From JBJENW01 sp051880395 (lineage in GTDB: Bacteria; Bacillota; Clostridia; Lachnospirales; Lachnospiraceae), in assembly GCA_051880395.1 (NCBI GenBank), contig JBJENW010000378.1:1-5589 (forward strand): a stretch of DNA of 5,589 bases, in the 5' to 3' direction. The position numbers were made by a program, and so were the translations under genes. This document shows positions 1 through 4,476 of the stretch, one piece after another. The notes under the pieces are model-generated. The model saw only the letters and a list, made by a program, of their open reading frames with translations. It was not told the DNA's origin and made no database searches. The first letter of the stretch is position 1. Each line of letters begins with the position of its first letter.

Positions 1-1
1 T

Positions 2-88
2 GCGTGCAGACTGTACGACATTCGGAAAACAGCAAAAATAGAGCATCGCAAACCCACCCAGTCGAAACTCGACTTCCTTTCTGTCTAG
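2..88 (+). CDS. C-terminal fragment of an unrecognised protein, cut by the left window edge
   Basis: Frame 2 is open from the window edge to a TAG stop at 86-88, giving 28 residues (ACRLYDIRK... KLDFLSV). The composition looks protein-like (mixed charged and hydrophobic residues, reasonable codons), unlike the other frames here, which are rich in Ser, Pro and Trp. I do not recognise the family. Because repeats typical of an insertion-sequence end follow at 195-254, it could be the tail of a transposase or of its helper ATPase; that is inference from position only. A chance open frame of this length is also possible. Confidence 0.25.
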   Translation, partial: ACRLYDIRKTAKIEHRKPTQSKLDFLSV

Positions 89-111
89 CCACATCCGCCC
101 CGGCCACCCCT

Positions 112-160
112 GTCCACAGAGTCCACCGACTCCCGGAAACGTCCGTCCAAGAATCCACCG
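112..160. repeat. imperfect direct repeat GTCCA(C)AGA(G)TCCACCG, two copies
   Basis: GTCCACAGAGTCCACCG at 112-128 recurs as GTCCAAGAATCCACCG at 145-160, differing by one deletion and one substitution. The copies lie in the GC-richer, apparently noncoding stretch between the stop at 88 and the repeats at 195-254. They may be subterminal repeats of the presumed mobile-element end, but no function can be assigned. A small hairpin (GTCGA-AAC-TCGAC) is also present at 61-73. Confidence 0.4.
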
Positions 161-194
161 GTTGAGATATTTTTCGCGTCCCCTTTTCTCAAAG

Positions 195-254
195 AGTAGT
201 GGGGCCAATACCGTTTCGGGTGGCCAATACAGTAGTGGCCGCAACAGTTCAACA
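195..254. mobile_element. probable end of an IS21-like element: iterated terminal repeats
   Basis: GGCCAATAC occurs at 203-211 and 222-230, and a related GGCCGCAACA at 237-246. AGTAGTGG occurs at 195-202 and 231-238. The block ends in AGTTCAACA, so read from the minus strand the element would begin TGTTGAACT. Several staggered near-repeats next to a TG...CA terminus are characteristic of IS21-family ends, which carry multiple transposase-binding sites. The AT-rich promoter DNA beginning after about 255 has quite different composition, which fits an element boundary there. The other end and any target duplication lie outside the window, so the family call is tentative. Confidence 0.4.
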
Positions 255-277
255 AATAGAAAGTTGTGTAAATGTAA

Positions 278-306
278 TTGACTTTTTTTTATTGGCTTGC
301 TATAAT
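278..306 (+). promoter_or_regulatory. sigma-A-type promoter for the fluoride riboswitch/antiporter transcript
   Basis: TTGACT (278-283) and a perfect TATAAT (301-306) are separated by 17 bp, with an extended -10 TG at 298-299. Transcription should begin near 312-313, immediately before the first stem of the aptamer, as expected when the leader is built around the riboswitch. This is one of the strongest promoter matches in the window, consistent with constitutive initiation and control by termination. Confidence 0.85.
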
Positions 307-312
307 GCTAAA

Positions 313-370
313 CGGGAATGAAGTTCTCCCACGGGAAACCGAAACCGCATGCAATGCTGATGACTTCTGC
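313..370 (+). promoter_or_regulatory. fluoride riboswitch aptamer (crcB motif)
   Basis: The RNA has the crcB-motif layout. A first stem GGGA/UCCC (314-317 with 327-330) encloses a loop containing AUGAAGUU, and a second stem GCAU/AUGC (347-350 with 354-357) is followed by the signature UGAUGACUUCUGC. Loop bases GAAGUU (320-325) can pair with GACUUC (362-367), including one G-U, which forms the pseudoknot that builds the fluoride site. The layout parallels the Thermotoga petrophila aptamer (GGGCG loop CGCCC, then UGAUGGCCUCUAC). An extra small hairpin CGG-GAAA-CCG (332-341) with a GNRA loop lies between the two stems. In this class fluoride, with magnesium, stabilises the pseudoknot and turns on export or resistance genes; an antiporter gene follows here. 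Confidence 0.88.
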
Positions 371-398
371 GTACAGGCAGGAGTTGTCAGCTTTTTTT
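356..398 (+). terminator. riboswitch-controlled intrinsic terminator (expression platform)
   Basis: Bases 356-370 pair with 377-391 over 15 uninterrupted pairs, three of them G-U, around a 6-base loop, followed by seven Ts (392-398). The 5' arm contains all of the pseudoknot strand (362-367) and the last bases of the aptamer's second stem. The terminator and the ligand-bound aptamer therefore cannot form together: fluoride should prevent termination and let transcription reach the antiporter gene, an ON switch. Confidence 0.9.
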
Positions 399-413
399 AT
401 CTCATATACTTTC

Positions 414-440
414 GGAATCTCACACCGAGAATCCATTTTT
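414..440 (+). promoter_or_regulatory. second stem-loop followed by Ts just before the antiporter RBS
   Basis: GGAATCTC (414-421) can pair with GAGAATCC (427-434), seven pairs with one internal A-A mismatch and a 5-base loop (ACACC), followed by ATTTTT up to 440. It abuts the AAGGAGG at 441-447. It could be a weak back-up terminator or a structure that affects ribosome access; it may also be incidental. Confidence 0.4.
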
Positions 441-454
441 AAGGAGGAAACCAT

Positions 455-1630
455 ATGTTAACAAGTATTGCACTCATTTTATTGCTGGGACTGCTTCTGG
501 GAAATTTATTTTCCAGGCTAAAGCTGCCAAGTCTTCTTGGTATGATGCTCGTCGGTATCATACTCGGCCCATACGCACTCAATCAAATCGATCCTTCGAT
601 TCTGAATATCTCCGCAGACCTAAGACAGATCGCACTCGTCATCATTTTAACAAGAGCAGGTCTTTCTTTGAACATCAACGATTTGAAAAAAGTCGGGCGG
701 CCTGCTGTTTTCATGTGTTTTGTCCCTGCCTGTATGGAGATTGCAGGAACCGTGCTTCTGGCACCGGCGCTCTTACATATCAGCGTTTTAGATGCTGCGA
801 TCATCGGAAGTGTCATCGCCGCTGTCTCTCCGGCCGTCATCGTACCGCGTATGATCCGGCTCATCGACGAGGGCTATGGCCAGACACACAGCATTCCACA
901 GCTGATCTTGGCCGGTGCCTCGGTGGACGATGTATTTGTCATCGTTATTTTTACCGCCTGCACATCACTGGCTTCGACCGGAACGATCTCTGCCTCTGAT
1001 TTTTTGCAGATTCCGGTTTCCATTCTACTTGGAATTTTGCTTGGTGTGGCAGTTGGACTGCTGCTCGTGTGGTTCTTCAAACAATTTCATATGCGGGATT
1101 CCGTAAAACTTCTGATCCTTTTGAGCGTCTCATTTCTGCTGCTCGACTTACAGGAACGTCTGAAAGGAATCGTACCGATTTCCGGGCTTCTCGCGATTAT
1201 GAGCATCGGAATCGTCATCCGGCAGGCTTACGATGTTTTAGCGACGCGCCTGTCACAAAAATATAATAAACTCTGGGTCGCTGCCGAAATCTTCTTATTC
1301 GTACTGGTCGGTGCAACGGTCGACCTGAAATACGCAGTTTCCGCCGGTATCTGTGCCATATTACTGGTTTTGGGCGCATTACTGTTTCGTATGCTTGGAG
1401 TGGCACTTTCCCTGTTAAAAACGAAACTCACAAAAAACGAGCGTCTGTTTTGTATGATCGCTTACACGCCAAAGGCTACCGTACAGGCTGCCATCGGCGG
1501 AGTTCCGCTCGCTATGGGACTTCCCTGTGGAAAAATTGTACTGACGGTAGCAGTGTTATCCATTTTGATCACTGCCCCGCTCGGCGCACTCGGAATCGAT
1601 CATCTGTATGCAAAACTGCTGAAAAAATAA
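455..1630 (+). CDS. CPA-family cation/proton antiporter-like membrane protein, probable fluoride exporter
   Basis: The 391-residue protein is almost entirely hydrophobic helices (about 12), the usual size and fold of a Na_H_Exchanger-domain (CPA) transporter. LGMMLVGIILGP (28-39) is the conserved second-helix motif and LTRAGLSL (65-72) the third. AVSPAVIVPR (123-132) fits the unwound fourth helix, ASVDDV (155-160) supplies the paired acids Asp158-Asp159 expected at the ion/proton site, and TPKATVQAAIGG (338-349) is the conserved late-helix motif with Lys340. There is no C-terminal nucleotide-binding domain. The start is set by AAGGAGG at 441-447, 7 bases upstream. The fluoride riboswitch directly in front makes fluoride resistance the likely role: CPA-type antiporters are a known class of genes under this switch, and a riboswitch-linked clade is reported to exchange fluoride with protons. 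Substrate cannot be read from sequence alone; Na+/H+ exchange is the alternative. Confidence 0.88.
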   Translation: MLTSIALILLLGLLLGNLFSRLKLPSLLGMMLVGIILGPYALNQIDPSILNISADLRQIALVIILTRAGLSLNINDLKKVGRPAVFMCFVPACMEIAGTVLLAPALLHISVLDAAIIGSVIAAVSPAVIVPRMIRLIDEGYGQTHSIPQLILAGASVDDVFVIVIFTACTSLASTGTISASDFLQIPVSILLGILLGVAVGLLLVWFFKQFHMRDSVKLLILLSVSFLLLDLQERLKGIVPISGLLAIMSIGIVIRQAYDVLATRLSQKYNKLWVAAEIFLFVLVGATVDLKYAVSAGICAILLVLGALLFRMLGVALSLLKTKLTKNERLFCMIAYTPKATVQAAIGGVPLAMGLPCGKIVLTVAVLSILITAPLGALGIDHLYAKLLKK

Positions 1631-1654
1631 GAAAAACAAGCAAACATCTGACCG

Positions 1655-1708
1655 AAACAAAAATATCTTGATAGAAATGAGTTTCTTTCTATCAAGATAC
1701 TTTTGTTT
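1655..1708. terminator. long bidirectional intrinsic terminator between convergent genes
   Basis: Bases 1655-1677 pair with 1686-1708 over 23 positions with a single mismatch (A1663 with C1700) and an 8-base loop. The core TATCTTGATAGAAA stem is flanked by A-rich and T-rich arms, so a T-rich tract follows the hairpin on either strand (TTTTGTTT on plus, TTTTTGTTT on minus). It sits between the antiporter stop (1630) and the stop of the minus-strand gene (1750) and probably ends both transcripts. Confidence 0.88.
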
Positions 1709-1749
1709 TAGTCCCCTGGTTCTTGCCTCCTGCCAAATGAACTTCGATG

Positions 1750-2940
1750 TTAAATTGCTTTGATTTTCACATTTTTATTTAATCCTGCTTTTTGGAACAA
1801 CCTGGTATATGCCTTCACTTTTGCCTTCGGGCATTGAATCGTCACATCGTTCTTTACTTTTTTCAAAGCATCTGTTCCGACAGATTCTATTTTCTTGGAA
1901 CGAATCGTAATGGTTTTTAAGAACATATTCTTTCCAAGCGCTTTCTTATCCATCTTTTTCACGTTTTTTCCAATGATCAGCTTTTGTACAGAAGTATTGG
2001 AAAACGCGGACTTTGCAATGGTTTCTACCTTATATGTCTGGTTATGAAACTCTACGGTATTCGGAATTTCAAATGTATACAGCCCTTTCTGAATACCGGT
2101 ATGTTTTGTAAGTGCAACCGTATCTTTTCCGGTGATCTTGTAGCGTGTTGTGTATCGATGCTCCACTTTTACCGTAAATTCTTTTCCCTGCTGATTTTCC
2201 CATACAGCCTGAAATTCATGGAGACTGCCACTGCCTACACGAACCTTTTTCCCGGACGCATACACATTTCCTTTTTCGTCTTTCCAGCCTGTAAATACAT
2301 CTGCCGAGTTCTTCGCTTTTACCTTTGGCAATGTAACGGTATACTCTTTTTTCTTTGCATCCCAGCTTTCTTTCGCTTTTGCAACACTTACATTTCCTGC
2401 GGTTGTTCCAAGCTTATATCTGGAAATAGAAACACCATCTCTCTCATCTGAAACTGTTTTGAATGCATACGTCTGTTTCACTGTTTGATCCTGTACAGAA
2501 GAAACAACCAGCTCTAAATCTTCTTCATACCCATAAGGCGCATAAATATTGATTTTTGCATACTCAGATTGAGAAACATCATCCTGTGGCAGCGGATACT
2601 CTGGATTTTTCAGCGAATATACCGCATTCGCAGCGGTTCCGTCCTTTTTTCGTAATTCACATTTCACTTCTGCATCCTGATTCGTTGCAATGCTTCCATC
2701 CTGCAGATAAACTTTTACTAAAAACGTCATATTAGAACCGCAGGTTAAACGATCATATTGGGAATGATTTTTGCTGATGCTATATGGTTCGATTTCTATT
2801 TTACTAATCTGATTTTTTTCCTGTGACTGATCTTCTGTCTGATTTACGATTGGCTCCTGTCCAAACGTAACCGATTTTGCACCAAATGGAACCGTTGTCA
2901 ATACTGCCAGCGCACATAGTCCATAGAATGCTTTTTTCAT
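1750..2940 (-). CDS. secreted surface protein with InlB-B-like and BspA-like segments
   Basis: I place the start at 2940, not at the longer ORF's Met at 2973. An AAGGAGATG ribosome site lies just upstream of 2940, and the protein then opens with a classical signal peptide (MKK, hydrophobic core to about residue 19, possible cleavage near Ala21-Ser23). The 396-residue product has a polar linker, a beta-rich Ig-like region (about 45-165) and a segment around 175-248 ending FTGW...VYASGKKV...FQAVW. That pattern is typical of InlB B/Listeria-Bacteroides repeats. From about 285 to 370 there is a BspA-like leucine-rich segment (YKVETIAKSAF, VQKLIIGKNVKKM, LKTITIRSKKI). No LPXTG signal, lipobox or late membrane helix is seen, so it is probably released or held by other contacts. 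Adhesion or host interaction is the usual guess for such proteins; none can be proven here. It is monocistronic and follows an agrB remnant on the same strand. Confidence 0.82.
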   Translation of the reverse strand: MKKAFYGLCALAVLTTVPFGAKSVTFGQEPIVNQTEDQSQEKNQISKIEIEPYSISKNHSQYDRLTCGSNMTFLVKVYLQDGSIATNQDAEVKCELRKKDGTAANAVYSLKNPEYPLPQDDVSQSEYAKINIYAPYGYEEDLELVVSSVQDQTVKQTYAFKTVSDERDGVSISRYKLGTTAGNVSVAKAKESWDAKKKEYTVTLPKVKAKNSADVFTGWKDEKGNVYASGKKVRVGSGSLHEFQAVWENQQGKEFTVKVEHRYTTRYKITGKDTVALTKHTGIQKGLYTFEIPNTVEFHNQTYKVETIAKSAFSNTSVQKLIIGKNVKKMDKKALGKNMFLKTITIRSKKIESVGTDALKKVKNDVTIQCPKAKVKAYTRLFQKAGLNKNVKIKAI

Positions 2941-3004
2941 ATCAACATCTCCTTTTCTTTTAGTCACTAACACTCAAGTAATTCAACTGTCTCTTTGTCA
3001 TTCT

Positions 3005-3016
3005 GTTATGCATAAC
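3005..3016. repeat. perfect 12-bp palindrome GTTATGCATAAC, candidate operator
   Basis: The two halves are exact reverse complements. The site falls about 17-28 bases downstream of the predicted start of the secreted-protein transcript, a position where a dimeric repressor could block elongation. Only one copy is present in the window, and no regulator can be named for it. Confidence 0.35.
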
Positions 3017-3039
3017 GTTTCAATTTCATGACAATTTTT

Positions 3040-3067
3040 ATTATCCACGTATAAAGTTATTTTTCAA
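3040..3067 (-). promoter_or_regulatory. predicted promoter of the secreted-protein gene
   Basis: On the minus strand TTGAAA (3067-3062) and GATAAT (3045-3040) each match the sigma-A consensus at five of six positions, with a 16-bp spacer. Transcription would start near 3033, leaving a leader of about 90 bases before the ATG at 2940. It lies downstream of the agrB remnant, so the gene does not depend on the lost agr promoter. Confidence 0.5.
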
Positions 3068-3121
3068 CCCTTCTTGCATGAAACGACATTTTTTTGTCGA
3101 TTTTGGTCAATTTTTAGCTAC

Positions 3122-3430
3122 TTATTTTTCCTTGTAGGACTGGATTATACATGGTAGTTGAAGTGTAGCTGTCATAATGATGCCAATTCCGATACAGACA
3201 GCAATATTGCTATGCCCTAATCCATTCATTAAAAAAACAAATACACCAAATGTAATGGTCAAATAAAATGTTATTTTCTTATACAACACTTTTTCTTCTT
3301 GATCCAATCTTCTATTTTTATGATCAATCGGACTATGCAAAATCAAATTCCCCATAGCCAACACAATAAGCAGAAGGAATTTCCAAGAACAACTCACATA
3401 TGTAGATATTCCAATGCATCCCAACATCAT
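3122..3430 (-). pseudogene. agrB: 5'-truncated AgrB, peptide-pheromone processing protease remnant
   Basis: The 102-residue frame matches the C-terminal half of AgrB. A hydrophobic helix (about 15-32) runs into HSPIDHKNRRLDQEEK (32-47), which fits the family's A-P-x-[DE]-x-x-N-[KR]-P-L segment; then come basic YKK and two more helices (53-70, 73-92). Full AgrB is around 190-210 residues. The missing N-terminal half holds the catalytic His and Cys that cut the AgrD precursor, so this piece cannot process a pheromone. There is no ribosome site before the Met at 3430, and the frame is closed by a stop at 3440-3442 just upstream. Past 3430 the DNA instead encodes the tail of a regulator on the other strand. 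No AgrD-like Cys-containing small ORF follows in 2941-3121. Confidence 0.8.
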
Positions 3431-3587
3431 TACACCAGATTATTTACTGCTTGGCAATTTACATGGCTATAATATTCCACTCAATATCATTGACAAACTA
3501 AGACTTTGCAGTCAATCCGATATCGAACTCGTCAATGATTTCGTTGAACTTCTTGTCAAACGAAATTGCAACTCTCATACCGTTTAG
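3426..3587 (+). pseudogene. C-terminal remnant of an XRE-family helix-turn-helix regulator
   Basis: The plus-strand frame from about 3426 to TAG at 3585-3587 reads IITPDYLLLGN followed by IPLNIIDKLRLCSQSDIELV, NDFVELLVKR and a short tail. T-P-D-Y-L-L-L-G is the hallmark that ends the DNA-binding domain of XRE/Cro-type regulators in Firmicutes, and the following CSxxDIELVxDFVELL helix is common in Lachnospiraceae members. No start codon with a ribosome site precedes it and the recognition helices are missing, so about 55 C-terminal residues remain. The piece begins where the agrB remnant begins, pointing the other way, which marks a rearrangement junction. It ends 21 bases before the -35 box of the response regulator gene. 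Confidence 0.6.
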
Positions 3588-3608
3588 AAAAATATGTTTT
3601 TATTTTTC

Positions 3609-3637
3609 TTGAAAAAAGCTCCTTTTCCCTTTATAAT
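3609..3637 (+). promoter_or_regulatory. promoter of the LytTR response regulator gene
   Basis: TTGAAA (3609-3614) and TATAAT (3632-3637) are spaced by 17 bp, a near-consensus vegetative promoter. The expected start near 3644 leaves a leader of about 27 bases before the ATG, containing the AAAGGAG ribosome site (3655-3661). Confidence 0.8.
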
Positions 3638-3665
3638 ATCTCTAGTTTGAAATGAAAGGAGCTTT
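3615..3665. repeat. 11-bp perfect inverted repeat flanking the -10 box and covering the RBS
   Basis: AAAGCTCCTTT (3615-3625) is the exact reverse complement of AAAGGAGCTTT (3655-3665). The left arm fills the -35/-10 spacer and the right arm contains the Shine-Dalgarno sequence. A transcript starting at the local promoter has only the right arm. A transcript reading in from upstream has both and could hide the RBS in a hairpin. It could also be a DNA operator with widely spaced half-sites. Confidence 0.6.
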
Positions 3666-3670
3666 ATTTT

Positions 3671-4360
3671 ATGCGTATTTTAATCTGTGATGATGATCCA
3701 CTGTTCGTGCAGCAATTAGAACATCTGCTCTGTCTCTATTTTAAAAAATGTAAAATTCCGTGCCCGGAAATTTGCTGTTTTTCCAATGGAGAAACACTTT
3801 TAGCTGATCAAGGGGCACATGATCTATTATTCTTAGATATCGAAATGCCCGGAACAAACGGAATATTTATTGGAAATAAACTAATGAAAGAATATCCCAA
3901 CCTTATCATTATTGTCATAACTTCTTTCTCCGAATATTTAGATTCCGCCATGCGTTTTCATGTATTCCGATATTTATCCAAACCACTTGACAAACAGCGT
4001 TTATTTCAAAATCTGCACGATGCTCTCACTCTGTATCACTCTTTTGAAAAACCAATTATTGTCGAAACCAAAGATAGGATTTATAACATAAATTCTTCGG
4101 ATATTGTATCCATAGAATCTTATGATCGCAATACATTGATCCATACACTTTTCCGTGATTATTCTGCGATCAAAAAAATTCAATTTTGGGCAGATTGTCT
4201 ACCCAAAAATACTTTTTTCAAAACCCATCGTAGCTTTATTGTAAACTTCAAGTATGTATGTGATTTTGATCATTCAATGGTGTACTTAGCAGATCATAAA
4301 TTTCAAGCATACTTAACCAAAAGAAACTATACTGCTTGTGACATCCTCCCCCACCTATAG
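3671..4360 (+). CDS. LytTR-family (AgrA/LytR-type) response regulator with an IS-derived C-terminus
   Basis: The 229-residue protein has a receiver domain (1 to about 122): acidic pocket Asp7-Asp9, phospho-acceptor Asp56 in LFLDIEMPG, Thr84 in VITSF and Lys104 in SKP, so phosphorylation chemistry looks intact. A LytTR DNA-binding domain (about 128-220) shows VSIESYDRN and the family signature FFKTHRSFIVNFKYV (182-196). The start has AAAGGAG 9 bases upstream. The family activates exoprotein, bacteriocin or quorum-sensing genes, usually with an AgrC-like membrane kinase. No kinase is seen in the window, but agrB and XRE remnants lie just upstream. The last seven codons (CDILPHL) and the TAG come from the end of an IS200/IS605 element, the stop falling in its hairpin loop. 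The natural tail was therefore replaced after about residue 222; a small loss may still permit function. Confidence 0.9.
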   Translation: MRILICDDDPLFVQQLEHLLCLYFKKCKIPCPEICCFSNGETLLADQGAHDLLFLDIEMPGTNGIFIGNKLMKEYPNLIIIVITSFSEYLDSAMRFHVFRYLSKPLDKQRLFQNLHDALTLYHSFEKPIIVETKDRIYNINSSDIVSIESYDRNTLIHTLFRDYSAIKKIQFWADCLPKNTFFKTHRSFIVNFKYVCDFDHSMVYLADHKFQAYLTKRNYTACDILPHL

Positions 4361-4476
4361 AGGTGGGGGCTTCCTTTCGCCAAAAGCGAACAGTCGGTTC
4401 TCGTTCGATGACACCACTGTGCCAAGCATAAGCGAGCTATCCCCGTGTGCCCCACGGTTTTTATATATGGTTCTAT
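4338..4476 (-). ncRNA. presumed omega/right-end RNA scaffold of TnpB
   Basis: The 139 bases between the tnpB stop and the element end are noncoding and structured. Hairpins form at 4443-4457 (CCGTG/CACGG), 4376-4390 (TTCGC/GCGAA), alternatively 4387-4407 (CGAAC/GTTCG), and at 4348-4369 (9 bp). TnpB proteins use an RNA made from the tnpB 3' end and the right end as scaffold, with the flanking 16-20 bases as guide. Here that guide would be the reverse complement of about 4322-4337, antisense to the response regulator's last codons. The RNA's existence is inferred from the family; its 5' boundary probably extends into tnpB. Confidence 0.62.
4348..4369 (-). repeat. right-end subterminal hairpin of the IS element
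   Basis: CCCCCACCT (4348-4356) and AGGTGGGGG (4361-4369) form a perfect 9-bp stem with a 4-base loop. A GC-rich hairpin about 10 bases inside the end is standard for IS200/IS605 right ends, where it is the transposase recognition structure and the last stem of the TnpB guide RNA. On the plus strand it follows the truncated regulator gene but has no run of Ts after it, so it would be a poor terminator. Confidence 0.85.

Noticed and set aside
1984..2451. 155-residue plus-strand ORF opposite the secreted-protein gene
   Set aside because: It is antisense to a gene with a signal peptide, RBS and recognisable domains. Its composition (rich in Cys, Phe, Tyr) is that of a shadow frame and it has no ribosome site of its own.
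2941..2973. Longer N-terminus of the secreted protein starting at 2973
   Set aside because: The extra 11 residues put a charged stretch ahead of the signal peptide and would overlap the AAGGAGATG site that clearly serves the ATG at 2940.
2950..2995. AgrA-like ACAGTT repeat (minus strand) as a LytTR binding site
   Set aside because: One half resembles the AgrA consensus, but the second repeat at the expected spacing matches poorly and the position is far downstream of the predicted promoter.
3084..3099. CGACA/TGTCG hairpin as terminator of the agrB remnant
   Set aside because: It has only five pairs, the run of As is in the loop and only three Ts follow on the minus strand; too weak to call.
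2941..3121. A possible agrD pheromone gene downstream of the agrB remnant
   Set aside because: Only very short frames are found (for example about 17 residues ending YLSVSD), without a Cys-containing pheromone core, acidic tail or ribosome site.
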